Source of the DNA: Moniliophthora roreri
Taxonomy: Eukaryota; Basidiomycota; Agaricomycetes; Agaricales; Marasmiaceae
Assembly: GCA_001466705.2 (NCBI GenBank)
Contig: LATX02000218.1
Span: forward strand, 124,001-188,000
DNA length: 64,000 nucleotides
Direction of reading: 5' to 3'
Shown here: one piece after another, positions 9,812-21,327 of the stretch
How the letters are laid out: each line of letters opens with the position of its first letter
How positions within the stretch are numbered: the first letter of the stretch is position 1
Program-made: the position numbers and the translations under genes
The notes under the pieces: model-generated
Databases searched by the model: none
Told to the model about the DNA's origin: nothing
The model's input: the letters and a program-made list of their open reading frames with translations, nothing else

Positions 9812-12800
9812 ATGTCTTCCCACGGCAGCTCCCCTCGATCTTCCTCTGCTCATTCTCACCACACTGCTGCAGCAGTATCTACTGGTTAACCGATGTTGAC
9901 AAGGATCATGTTGCATGTTCTATGCATGATATGAACACCTTCAAATATTTTGCAGAGATGTCAACTCCTCCAGCCAAAATCTCTGAGGAGGATTTTTCCT
10001 CCTCTTTTGACTTGGACTTCATCACTCAAGCCTTTTTTGAGGTTGATGAGTTGGGTCCTCCACCAACTTCTGTGGATCCTCCTTCCTGGTCTTGACTCCT
10101 TCACATTTGGGCCACAGCAGTTCTCATCAACAAGGCTGAAGCACTCTGGCCCTTCTTCATTGCTCTTCATACCAATGCACAGTACAATTTCGATGACATC
10201 CTTCGCTATGCGGGACCTGACGATCTGGCTCTAACTCTCCTTTGCTGTTTGGCTTTCCAGCCTTATGGCCCTGCATTCATCATGGATTGGCTACAACTGT
10301 TCCAATCCTCAATCGAACAGTTGATTATCTGGGACGGCAAACAGAATTTCATGCATCCTCAACGTTGGCAATAGTTTGGCCATGCTATCACTTACACCAA
10401 TCTCCGTGTAAGTCGATTCCTGACTTCTTTCTCCAACGTCTAATGCTCTCCTCTTCCAGGTCAATGGCTGTGACCCTGCTAAGGACGTGCCAGTGCCACA
10501 TTTCAATGACTCGCCCATGGACACCTTCAATTATCATTCTTGATTCGGCCTACACGACCAGTCTGACTCCGCTTTCGAGGTAACTATTTCTTTGTACCAT
10601 TTTGCAAGAATTATTTTACTGAATGACACATGTAGGCAGCCTTTGGTTTTTCACCGACCTTTCTTTCACAATATGTCCGATGCCCTCTGCACTCTGGTAC
10701 ACATTCCTGGAGCTACATGTACAACACGTTTGCTCAGGTTTGTCACCTGAAATGCAAATTCTGCTGGGCTGTGCCAGTGTCTTTACCTCAACTCCCTGCT
10801 GTCTGCAATGTGAGTTGGTATTTCTTTTTGTAAGGCCTACTTCTGACCTCTCTGATTCAGTTCTTTGACTGGCAACCCAATCAAGACACCTTTGACGAGC
10901 TGCATTGGTACACTCACTATGTGGTAAGCCAACCCTCCTTTATACATCTGTCTGATGTACTGAATCACTTTTCAGTGGCAGGCGTTGATGGATTTGGCGA
11001 CACTATGGCCAAGAACCAATTCCCCTGTCCCTGTGTTACTTGCCAGTGTCCCATCATCTGACTACCTGTTGGATGGAGAGACATATAATCTGACTTACGA
11101 GGCAGATATTGATACTGACAATTTAGAGGCTTGGTCCTCCATGCATGAGTCTGACACGGAGACAAAACTCTACTCGTTCAATGACCACTTGGTCAGTATA
11201 TTTCTTTCTTGCCTTTCACTATTTTTCTACATTAAACTTCCTTTTAAAGGGTTATGGTGAAGATGACTTGTCCGATCTGGCTTGGATCAAGCAAGAGCAA
11301 GTGGCTGACCCCATCCTTCCATGGACACCTTTGGCATGCTCGACATCTCCTGATGCCGCTCCTGCACCACCTTCCCCATTACGAACTCTGACTCTACTGC
11401 CGATGCCTTTGCAAAAACATCTCAAGAGTCAAGTTCCCTTCCCTCATGACGCTGCATTGGTCTCAGGAGGTACTCATCTGCTCTTGATGAGATTGTTAGA
11501 GGGCCTGATCCCTCCATCCACAGGACTTGACGCTATGGTGATGGACTACTTCGAATGTCCTGTACATCATTTTTTTTTTTTTTTTTTTTCTTTTGCTAGT
11601 TTGTTTGTGACTAACATTCACTTGTATTGTACTTTCTAGGACTGCCACAACAAAAGGTAAAGCCAAAGTCAAAATTGTTGACCCTGCTCCTATGGAACCT
11701 TCCAATTCTTTATGACCCTACAGTGCCCACAACTTCTTCCAGGGTGACATCCAGTGCAGAGGTATCATATGGTACAAAGGAAGAAAAGGTGGCAAGAAAG
11801 GAGAGGGTGAAGGTATAAGTTCTTCTATTTCTTCTCATTTCTTCTTGCTCACTTCTCTTTCTTTAGTTAACAATGCTTTCTTGGTAATCAAGACTTCTGG
11901 TCAAGGCATCACCGCATCCAACATCAACACCTTCTCGGTGTGTTTGGCATGCTCACTTATCCCTGGAGGTTATCCTTGTTGTTTCCTTCCTGGATTCAAG
12001 AACTGCACCTGTTGTGAAAAGCGTCACCTCAAGTGCTCAAACAGCCTTTTGGTTGAAGAGCTCAAGCTGATGTTTCAGCAACTCCTTCCCCTTTTCTCTG
12101 GTTCCATGCCTGGTAGGTTTTACTTGTTCATGAATTTACTGTGCCTGATTTTTATTCTGGCAGCTCTGGCAGACAATTTTGCCCTACTCAAGTCTTTCCT
12201 GTCCAAGGCTGTGTGGGAACAAGCAGAGGCTGCCACCTCTATAAAAATGGTTCATCAAATTCTTGACCATCTCTGTGTTGCTGCTCTGGATCCACAACAC
12301 TTCCTTCAATCAATTTGGCTGTGGAATGGTCATTGAGAACTCGAACCTGCTATTGGTGACGACACCTGGGCCTGTTTTTGTTCCCTGATGAACTACACTT
12401 GGACTGATTTCGAAGAGGCTCGGAAATGTCAACATGATATCCTTCATCACCCTGACCCCCTTGTCAACTTCACTCCTGTGCCATTCAATACATCTGCTGT
12501 TTCTCCATCGAACCTTTCCTTCACATCATCCAGTCATCCTTGAGCTATCAGTGCAGCCCAACTTTGGATGTATGTGGAGGCTATCAATCATGCACCGTTG
12601 GAGATGCAGATCGAAGCCGGCTTCATTGAGAAGGGCTCGTCTGAGGAGGACCGTTTCCTCCTTCCTAACATGTACAATGACAGAGTCCTTTCTCGTTCTC
12701 CAACACCTCCACCAATGCCTTCTCCTGTTCCCCCCACGAAAGTGTTCCTCAAACAAGCATAAGGCTCCCATAACCTCTGCAGAAGACAATGAGGCTGAGG

Positions 12801-12916
12801 AGGTGGTCCTTCCTCCTGTCAACAACGCCAGTGGTTCTGAGTTCGAACTCCCTTCAAAATTGCTGAGGGTGGAATGTACTTACACTACACAATTCGGTGG
12901 TCAGTCTGGCAAGTAG
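9812..12916 (+). pseudogene. Decayed multi-exon gene, unknown family, with Cys-rich motif
   Basis: A start (ATG at 9812, serine/histidine-rich N-terminus) is followed by a series of exon-like frames joined by plausible GT..AG introns (donors near 10407, 10578 and 11189). In-frame stops occur near 9891 and 10093. Coding-like segments include LINKAEALWPFFIALHTN (about 10117-10170), an acidic segment around 11080-11190, and a cysteine-rich block at 11936-12040 with the pattern C-x2-C-x10-C-C-x7-C-x-C-C-x4-H-x3-C, which could bind zinc. A serine/proline-rich tail follows at 12660-12760. A 20-T tract interrupts it at 11570. I do not recognise the family. The repeat setting and the TATA-led start resemble transposon-linked gene families of mushroom genomes, but that is inference. 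Confidence 0.45.
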
Positions 12917-13278
12917 CTCTTTGGACTTTATTAATGTATCTTCTAGTATATCTTGTATTTTTGTTAAAGTGTACTTTATGCTTGATAAAGTAGACACTGT
13001 AATTGATACTTTAGTACTCACTAGCTAATGCTAGCTTTGGTACTCTTCATTTCTTTACTTTTGTGTGATCCATTGTGTGATTAAGTCTAATAAAATCCTT
13101 TTAGACTTTACCCTCTATTACTGATCCTTGTGGGACTTGGAAATTTTTCCTTAAGTCTTTCTTTGTAATTCATTCCAGCAACTGGTATACTATATTTGTA
13201 CACCTCATCATCTGCTTTCTAATCATCACATCTATCCATTATTACTTGTTAGATTGATGTTATCTTTCCGCATATGGA

Positions 13279-13828
13279 TTGATCGATCTGCAATATTTGC
13301 CTGCCCTCTCCCCCAAACTGAAAGAATTTCAACTGTCCCCAGTTGATGGAGAATACCGCCAGGTACTCAAACACACAGTGCGGCTGCCCTTAGCATTAGA
13401 CGCAATGCTTCCCCACGAATATATCAACAAGGCTAAACAACCTGCTGCATTCCAAGTGGCTGGAAATGAACTTGTAATGGTGTCGAAAACACTATTCTTC
13501 TTTAGCAACTACACCACTCCTATGGAAAAACTCCACAGGCTCACTGACTTGGATAATGTTGTTGTACATGCACACTATTATTTTGTTTAGGTTCGACTAA
13601 CCATATGTCTAGAAGGTGTTACTGGATGAAGTGGCAATGTTCGAAAATCCTGAGCATGGCCATCCAACCCTTCTGGATCAGGCCTTAGTCTTGATCACCA
13701 CTGTCGCTAACAACTTGTATGTGGATGATTGTCTTCCCACAGAAGATCGCGCCGCAATAAAGATCCTCCTCTCCAGTCTCCTGACGCTGTGCACAAAGAT
13801 TGAAATGCAGTTAATGGCACTTGGATAG
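13279..13828 (+). pseudogene. Coding-like remnant, unknown
   Basis: Two frames (13279-13590 and 13616-13828), separated by about 25 bp, encode globular-looking sequence (for example FQLSPVDGEYRQVLKHTV and LLDEVAMFENPEHGHP) with sensible amphipathic composition. They sit about 350 bp after the decayed gene and could be its continuation or the tail of a second one. No motif I can name. Upstream sequence (12917-13278) is AT-rich and empty. Confidence 0.35.
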
Positions 13829-14069
13829 GGAATGGCCATGGAGTACCTTAGCACACCTCTGTACCATGCTTAGTTATGTGGCAGCCCAACTCCTGTAGAT
13901 CTGTTATCTATTTCTTCCATATAGGAATTGAAACCCTGTGTTTGCCAAGAACACCCTGCAGTCTATTGAAACTTTTCCCTTCCATGGTCACTAATGCAGA
14001 ACACATGGAAGGCATGACATAGTTGTTCAAAATACCATGGATTTTATTGCAGTCTCTACTGCATCCCAG

Positions 14070-14377
14070 TATAAAAGACTGGCCAGAGCTACATGCAGCA
14101 AACAGCATAACTTTTTCTCTCTCTCTCTCCCAATCTCTCTCTTGATCAGGCTGGGCAACCCTCTATTCCCTGTATTCACATTGAAAGGCATCGCAATCGC
14201 TGCAATGACTATCAATCTCACAGAGCTTAAGAAAACCCTTTCCAACATGCACAAATTTCTGCCTGAGAAGGCCTCCTTGGGTGTCATAGTTGACAATTTC
14301 TGCCACGAAGCATTCAACAGTCTGGTAAGTCCTTTTTCGACCAATACCCCCTTCCCATGGTGATATTGATGCATAGA
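14070..14377 (+). pseudogene. TATA box, leader and first exon of a truncated unknown gene
   Basis: TATAAAAG at 14070-14077, then a CT-rich leader, then ATG at 14205. A 40-codon exon (14205-14324) ends exactly at a canonical donor, CTG|GTAAGT. The exon encodes MTINLTELKKTLSNMHKFLP..., helical and without a known motif. The gene is cut off at 14378 by a T1 element, so only the promoter and first exon remain. Confidence 0.5.
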
Positions 14378-14785
14378 CACTACATATGAGGTGTTCTTTT
14401 TATGCTATTAATACAAAGGAAATACACTCAGAATACTGCTATATATTTACTTCCAGACAACACTCAGAAAATTCTATTAGTTTCAAGTTGTCATCACATA
14501 TTGAAAACAGCAAGCATACTCTGGATTTTAATTTCCAGAAGAGTCTGTGTTTTTTTATTATTTTATGATAATGAAATTATAGAATTATCCTTTAATTTTC
14601 TAATTACAAATATACTAAATTTTCTGCCTTATAAAATAGTGAGAAAACATTTAGAAAATAAATATGGGATTTTGAATTTTATATTAAAGGAAACATGTTA
14701 AATACAAAAGGAAAACTATATGAAAACTATCTAAAAACTGCTTTAAAATATAGTGTTTTCACATGATTTTCCTACCATTTTCCTA
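14378..14785 (+). mobile_element. T1 element, copy 3 (left part)
   Basis: Begins CACTACATATGAGGTGTTC after GCATAGA and follows the T1 body until another T1 terminus interrupts it at 14786, after TTTTCCTA. In the copy at 15413 the same TTTTCCTA continues as GTGTTTTCC. Confidence 0.8.
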
Positions 14786-14945
14786 CACTACGTACAAGGT
14801 GTTCTTTTAACATGGTTTTCTCATTGAGAAAACACTTGATCTTCTTGCAAAGAGAATTTTTATAAAACCATATATAAATTCTAAATTTCAATTGTGTCCT
14901 CTCAACAAGAATATGCCTGGAGAATACTAAATTTTCAGCAGCAAA
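14786..14945 (-). mobile_element. T1 element, copy 4, inserted into copy 3
   Basis: A T1 right terminus (CACTACGTACAAGGTGTTC) followed by right-end sequence, cut by the gap at 14946. This is the second T1-in-T1 insertion in the window. Confidence 0.75.
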
Positions 14946-14946
14946 N

Positions 14947-15412
14947 AGCAGCTAGTCAAAGTGAGTAGTAGAGAAGAATATAAAATATTAGCAGAGTAAT
15001 GGTTGATGGTAGGCCATACAAGGGTACCCGACCACTGCTAGTATGAAAATAAACAGCGAATCTGAACACAGAGGAGCATCCCAAAACCTGTAGGGAATAA
15101 CACCACATAATACTTCTCTATTGAAAGCATACCAAAGGGAATATTTTCACTTTTAACAATATTTCCAATCTATACCCAACTTGAAGGAAGAATAAAAGCC
15201 TTCGATGATACACATACAAGAATATTATTGAGAAACGGATATGAAACAGAGGATGACAAATTATCAGCGAGGGATACTTGAGATACTGAATGTCAAATTG
15301 AAGAATGAAATAGATGATTGGCTACTGGAAGGGTGCCTGTATCATGGAAGAACGGAAGACAAAGCTGTATGACGAGAAGGCAGCATGGCCGAGCCTATGC
15401 GTACACTTTAGA
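14947..15412 (+). repeat. R4 repeat, copy 1 (5' part)
   Basis: Nearly the same as 26074-26532 by eye. Interrupted at 15413 by a T1 element; the R4 copy at 26.5 kb lacks T1 and so shows the uninterrupted sequence. Confidence 0.8.
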
Positions 15413-16086
15413 CACTACGTACGGGGTGTTCTTTTTATGCTATTAATACAAAGGAAATACACTCAGAATACTGCTATATATTTGCTTCCAGACAACACTC
15501 AGAAAATTCTATTAGTTTCAAGTTGTCATCACATATTGAAAACAGCAAGCATACTCTGGATTTTAATTTCCAGAAGAGTCTGTGTTTTTTTATTATTTTA
15601 TGATAATGAAATTATAGAATTATCCTTTAATTTTCTAATTACAAATATACTAAATTTTCTGCCTTATAAAATAGTGAGAAAACATTTAGAAAATAAATAT
15701 AAGATTTTGAATTTTATATCAAAGGAAACATGTTAAATACAAAAGGAAAACTATATGAGAACTATCTAAAAAGTGCTTTAAGATATAGTGTTTTCACATG
15801 ATTTTCCTACCATTTTCCTAGTGTTTTCCTAGTGTTTTCCTAGTGTTTTCTCTGACTTTCCCACAATAGAAAATGTGGAATTTTTATCTTATCTTATCAG
15901 CATTTTCTGAGCATTTTCAACCAGAGAAAATTTAATGTTTTCTCAGTATAGAAATTATTCTAATATATTGTATTATCTATTAATTCTCAGAATTTGAAAA
16001 TTCCATATCTTTTGCTGCTGAAAATTTAGAATTCTCCAGGCATATTCTTGTTGAGAGGACACAATTGAAATTTAGAATTTATATAT
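15413..16086 (+). mobile_element. T1 element, copy 5, left terminus and body
   Basis: Starts CACTACGTACGGGGTGTTC inside R4 after CTTTAGA, with the complete AT-rich body (recurrent TTTTCCTAGTG motifs), ending at the gap 16087. Combined with the right end at 16629-16716 it gives a full T1 length of about 760 bp with roughly 20-bp terminal inverted repeats. An open frame of about 65-100 codons across the AT-rich body recurs in every copy but is low complexity; I do not call it a protein. Confidence 0.85.
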
Positions 16087-16087
16087 N

Positions 16088-16716
16088 ACATATTGAAAAC
16101 AGCAAGCATACTCTGGATTTTAATTTCCAGAAGAGTCTGTGTTTTTTTATTATTTTATGATAATGAAATTATAGAATTATCCTTTAATTTTCTAATTACA
16201 AATATACTAAATTTTCTGCCTTATAAAATAGTGAGAAAACATTTAGAAAATAAATATAAGATTTTGAATTTTATATCAAAGGAAACATGTTAAATACAAA
16301 AGGAAAACTATATGAAAACTATCTAAAAACTGCTTTAAAATATAGTGTTTTCACATGATTTTCCTACTATTTTCCTAGTGTTTTCCTAGTGTTTTCTCTG
16401 ACTTTCCCACAATAGAAAATGTGGAATTTTTATCTTATCTTATCAGCATTTTCTGAGCATTTTCAACCAGAGAAAATTTAATGTTTTCTCAGTATAGAAA
16501 TTATTCTAATATATTGTATTATCTATTAATTCTCAGAATTTGAAAATTCCATATCTTTTGCTGCTGAAAATTTAGTATTCTCCAGGCATATTCTTGTTGA
16601 GAGGACACAATTGAAATTTAGAATTTATATATGGTTTTATAAAAATTCTCTTTGCAAGAAGATTAAGTGTTTTCTCAATCAGAAAACCATGTTAAAGGAA
16701 CACCTTGTATGTAGTG
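16088..16716 (+). mobile_element. T1 element, copy 6, body and right terminus
   Basis: Repeats the T1 body after the gap and ends GAACACCTTGTATGTAGTG at 16716, followed by TTAGC of R4. This fixes the right terminus. Confidence 0.85.
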
Positions 16717-17040
16717 TTAGCTTTTAACACAAGAGGCGTGTTTTCTGATAAGAGAAACATTGTATCAGTCTACTAAGAGGGTAGCTGACATACATCAGTA
16801 TAGTCTGGTGTTTCAATGTGAATCAGAGAGGGTTTCAGGCTAGCAGTTTCTAGAAGATTTGTCCTCTTGAGAATCATTGCAGAACATAGCTAAGAGGGCT
16901 ATATTCAGGTACAAGAGGTACCTTTGTTCTCACTTAGAAGAAGTTTATTCTTTGGGCAGTTTCTGGTCGAAATCTATACCAGTATTTGCTTTCAAAGTGA
17001 TTAATAAAACCACAAAACTGATAAATATTAAACAAAATGA
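16717..17040 (+). repeat. R4 repeat, copy 2 (3' part)
   Basis: Matches 27083-27314 in the same orientation and continues some 90 bp beyond the point where that copy meets a gap. The junction with T1 at 16716 corresponds to a different R4 position than the junction at 15413, so two independent T1 insertions into R4 are implied. Confidence 0.7.
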
Positions 17041-17164
17041 ACACTAATCTCGATCTGAGAAGTTGTTTTGAAGGCAAATCATCTCTGAACTACTGAGCAA
17101 GACATTGAGAATTATTCTTGACATTGCAGTAACAGTAAACCATGCCAAACCAACTCACAAAACA

Positions 17165-17866
17165 AAACTGAGAATCAAGAACTTATATATACCTTTTTTG
17201 GGGGTATTTTGGCACCACAGGCCTTGTGTTTTCATAGTAGAGGCATAGGTCTTTGAGCATCTTCAACAGTGCTTGAAACCATTGTTAAATGAAATTGTCG
17301 TGACCCCATTAAAATGGTTGAGATTGTGCCACTGAGAGAAATTGCTAAAGCTAATGAGATATAGATTACTGTAGATAATTTGTCTGTTATATCAAAAATC
17401 ATACTATTTGTCAACTCGTGCCTGATAGTGGCAGCCCAGTTTATTGAGATGGAGCTTGAGTTGTGTGAAAAGGTGAGAGCCTCAGAGACCACTGTCAGCA
17501 AAATGTAGATTATCAAAAGAGACTGCCTGGTATGGATCAAAATTGGCAAATTGGAAGGTGTTCTAACAAATCAAAGAGTTAGGTGTAAGTAACGCAAACC
17601 AAGTAGGCCAAGACTTTACTGGAACTGGTCACAAGCCATAGCTACCCAATTCCTCCTCTTGATTGGCCTTCAGTACCATTTCATTGACCTCCATCATAAT
17701 GTTTTGGGTGCCCTGTGGTGTTCGGTGCTCCCACAACTTTGATAAGTCTGATAGTTCATCTCTCAGAACCAAACACTTTGGACATGGCTTTTTCCCCCTC
17801 AGTCCATGAATCAAGCACATAATACACCTATAAATCATCAGATAAGATACTATAAAACTTGCAAAA
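17165..17866 (-). pseudogene. Plavaka-like (KDZ/CACTA-related) transposase fragment
   Basis: On the minus strand a frame (about 17835 down to 17632) encodes CPKCLVLRDELSDLSKLWEHR, with the C-x2-C-L-V-x-x-D-x-L-x-D-L pattern of Plavaka-group transposases of basidiomycetes. Downstream, after stops and shifts, come FANFDPYQAVSFDNLH and LNHFNGVTTISFNNG, which match the family's later conserved D-P-Y-x-A-x-S-x-D-x-L-H and L-N-H-F segments. Stops are numerous, so it is dead. The 5' side is replaced at 17867 by a T2 fragment. Assignment rests on motif recall; a profile search against Plavaka proteins would settle it. Confidence 0.65.
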
Positions 17867-18615
17867 ACTCTAAGTGTGTCACAACCTGATACACACACAG
17901 GCCACACTCCAAGTGCCCAAGGCTCCTTCTTGGTGTAAAGTTTCTTTTAGAAAAGTGCTATAACACACTCAAGATGTTACTCTTATCTCTTACGACGCAA
18001 GTTCGTTATCAGATTTCTATCTCTCTGGAGTCACTCAGGACCAATCTCCAGGGCCTGTAGTGAGGAAGCAAAACTGGACTGGCACACAAATTTATACACA
18101 GAGGGATTATTTGGATGTCACAGAGTCTGGCCACTAGGGTATCCGACCATATCTGTGCAGGTATCTATGCCTCCAGGCGTTCTAGACTCTATAATTTGTA
18201 TTTTCTCTTTTCTAAGTCGGGTATCTACGAGCGGATGGCTGTATCTGTCCCATCTTTTGACAGCATTTCCCTTTTCTAGTACCTGCACATCGGCAGTGGC
18301 CTAGATGCCAAATTTTCCAAGGTTGGAACACACTGTTATTGTTCCGATCTCCTTTGACAATGCACACTTGGTCTTATTTAGGATTTCTTGCATGTTAGAT
18401 ATTCTTCATATGTCTCATTATATCTGTCTGTAGGTAGTGGATGTCCTTTGGAAGTGATTTCTGTCATTCCGAGCAGGCTTTGTACCTAGTTTGCTTATCA
18501 CATATTGTTTAGCTGCCGGTGAATTCTTTATTAAGAGATCGCCTGCTTTGACTCTGATCTGTATATTGACTTCAGAGGAGGATTGTTCTATGATCTTTCC
18601 TGTTCTAAGTCGTCT
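17867..18615 (+). mobile_element. T2 element, partial
   Basis: Interior T2 sequence in plus orientation, joined abruptly to Plavaka-like sequence on the left and ended by the gap at 18616. Neither T2 terminus is present. Confidence 0.8.
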
Positions 18616-18616
18616 N

Positions 18617-19299
18617 TGTAGGGAACCTAACTATGGCCCAATGAACACATTGGCTAGTTAACCAAGCTCTCAAAGTGCTATCAATGGGATTTTAATTTCT
18701 ACTTTACCTTTCTATGACATCTGCAAAGTGCAATCTGCAGTCAAACAGTACAGAGGTACTTAGAGGAGACATCAAAACAGAAAGACGACTTAGAACAGGA
18801 AAGATCATAGAACAATCCTCCTCCAAAGTCAATATATGGATCAGAGTCAAAGCAGGTGATCTCTTAATAAAGAATTCACCAGCGGCTAAACAATATGCGA
18901 TAAACTAACTAGGTATAAAGTCATGTCAGAATGACGGAAATCACTTCCGAAGGACATCCACTACCTACAGACAGATACCACGAGACATACGAAGAATATC
19001 TAACACACAAGAAGTCCTAAATAAGACTGAGCGTGCACTGTCAAAGGAGATAGAAACAGTAACAGCATGTTCCAACCTTGGAAACTTTGGCATCTAGGCC
19101 TCTGCCAATGTGAGGATACTAGAAAGGGAAATGCTGTAAAGAAACAGGACGGGTACAGCCATCCAGTTGTAGATACCTGACTTAGAAAAGAGAAAATACA
19201 AATTATAGAGCCCAGAACGCCTGGAAACATAGATACCCACGCAGATATGGTTGGATACCCTAGTGGCCAGACTCTGTGACATCCAAATATTCCCTCTTT
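18617..19299 (-). mobile_element. T2 element, partial, inverted
   Basis: Reverse-oriented T2 interior, matching about 22855-23525 of the complete inverted copy, lying between gaps 18616 and 19300. Confidence 0.8.
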
Positions 19300-19300
19300 N

Positions 19301-19735
19301 CTGAAGCTCTGCATAGGAACAAGTTCCAACTGTGTACTAGTTATCGATAGTAATAATTAGGTTTTAAGTCTATTGATGCATTATCATGCAATGTGATCGC
19401 AAAACAAACAATCTAGTGCACTTAGACTGTGGATCCCGCTGATATCTATTCTTTTGTGTTCGGAATTAGTGGTTTCTGGCCTGTTTTATTGACCAAGGAC
19501 CCTCACAGTGATGCTTCACTGTAATGTAAGGGCTAGTATAGACTACTAACCTCCTCTAGATTGTGTTACAGTGTCAATTATTAGACTTATTAGACCTGGC
19601 GCTTAAAGCTTAGGCACCATATTAGAGCTCATGGGTCAGCAAGTCATGTGAATATCACATGTACTTCTGGGCTCTTTTTTCTAGTATTTGACATGAAAAG
19701 TGCATGATTTCACGTCTAGGCCAAAATTGGGCACA
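19301..19735 (+). repeat. T3 repeat, copy 3, next to gypsy 2 gag
   Basis: 3' portion of T3 ending GGGCACA, followed after three bases by the ATG of a gypsy Gag. The position suggests LTR and leader of that element, although no tRNA primer-binding site is evident at the junction. Confidence 0.65.
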
Positions 19736-19738
19736 TTA

Positions 19739-20874
19739 ATGATTGGACCAGAAGGGATAGACTCTGAAGACAATACTTCTTGGCATATATCGAAGAAAGA
19801 AGACTTGGATATATCTATCACTTTATTACTGTTAGTGAAGGAACAAGACCTCTTCAAAAAACTCCTCACAGTGCTCAAGAACAGTCCCAGACCAAAGAAG
19901 CAACTACAGATTGAAGAAATGGCCAAAGACAAGAAACCATCAGGGAGCAGACCAAAGGCAGAACCAGAAGTAGAGGAAACAAAGATAGGCACCACAGTAC
20001 TTGTACAGGTAGTAGTGGCCAAAAAGAAAGTAAAGGCAGCACTGCCTTGAGCATTTACCAGACAACAAAAGGAAGCCAAGAGGTTTCTTAGAGAAGTCCT
20101 ACTATATGTTGCCCTTAACCCCCAAACTTTCACTAGTGACAGAACAAAGAAGCTCTTTCTGTTATCATATATGATGGATGGGCCTGGAGAATTCTGGAAG
20201 AACGAGAAAATGGACCTTCTGTTAGCAAATGATGCTGAAACCAAGAAGGTCACCTAGGGTGAGTTCCTCGAGGATTTTAAAACATTCTTTGAGCCATTGG
20301 ATACTGCTCTAGAGGCTCAGATGAAACTCAGAGACCTAAAGATGAAAGAGAGAGCTGACAAATATACATACCAGTTCACCTATCTAGCCAAACAAACAGG
20401 GTATAATGACATGGCTCAAATTGAAGCATTCAAATGAGGATTACTGAGGAGCCTCATGTTGAAGATCATGACCTGACCTGAAGGAAAACTGGAAACCATA
20501 AAGGAATGGATGAGTGTGGCAATCTTGTTTGATGAAAGCTATAAACTGGCAGTAGAATATGGGAAGATATGGGATGAAGAGAACAGAAGGAAACTGCAGT
20601 GAGTTTTCCAGAAGAAGGAAGGAACCACAGTAAAGAGGATCACAGAAATTGATAGGAAGGAGTACATGGCTAAGGGACTTTGCTTCCAATGTGGAAGGAA
20701 CGGCCATCACATCAAGGATTGCCCAGATAGAGCAAAAAAGGAAGAAGTAAAGAAGAAGGAAGCTAGGAAGCTGATGAAAGAAGAAAGGTTTGCAAAGATC
20801 CAGGCCCTGGTAAATGAACAAACAGATGAAGAAAAGAATCAACTTTTGGACCTCATGGAACAAACAGGTTTTTG
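19739..20874 (+). pseudogene. Gypsy 2 Gag with capsid-like domain and zinc knuckle
   Basis: ATG at 19739 opens a frame with an N-terminal acidic region, a Lys-rich middle, then a Retrotrans_gag-type helical domain (FTSDRTKKLFLLSYM, EFLEDFKTFFEP, LRDLKMKERADKYTYQFTYLA). A CCHC knuckle CFQCGRNGHHIKDC lies near 20681-20724 and a charged tail follows. Gag assembles the retroelement particle and binds its RNA. Interrupted by stops at 20048, 20257, 20435, 20474 and 20600. Confidence 0.88.
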
Positions 20875-20943
20875 AAGCAGTGGAAAAGGATGACATCTCT
20901 ACTGCCCATAATCATTTCACACTTAGTATTAGCTAAAATCGAT

Positions 20944-21327
20944 TGAAATTCTATGCACCTTCCTCTGCAATACAAAGTGGGAAATCAAATCGTCAAAACC
21001 CAAGCGTTACTAGACTCCAGAGCAGGAGGAAGATTCATCAGTCCAATGCTGGCCAGAAGGTTGGGAAAGAAATGGGAAAAACTTCCAGAACAGATCAAAG
21101 TGTTCAATGTAGACAGAACCCCAAACAAAACTGCTTGGATATCACATGCAGTTGAAGTTGAATTCCAGATACAAGAAAAGAACTTCAAGGAGAGCTTCTT
21201 GATCTCAGGGATTGGAGAAGAAGAAATGATTCTGAGACTTCCCTGGTTGAGGTTTCACAACCCCAAAATCAATTGGGAAACAGGAGAAATAGAATTCCCC
21301 CCAAGAAGGAAGATCCAGATCAAATGA
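20944..21327 (+). pseudogene. Gypsy 2 aspartic protease with altered catalytic motif
   Basis: Retropepsin-like fold signature ALLDSRAGGRFIS followed by the expected later element EMILRLPWLRFHNPKINW. The expected catalytic triplet D-S/T-G reads D-S-R here. The codon is AGA after TCC, which one CpG transition from GGA would give, so the enzyme is probably inactive. Frame stops flank it at 20944 (TGA) and 21325 (TGA). Confidence 0.85.

Noticed and set aside
14386..16293. Recurrent 66-140-codon frames in T1 copies
   Set aside because: Extremely AT-rich, Phe/Leu/Ile-biased and always coincident with the repeat body; no transposase residues visible.
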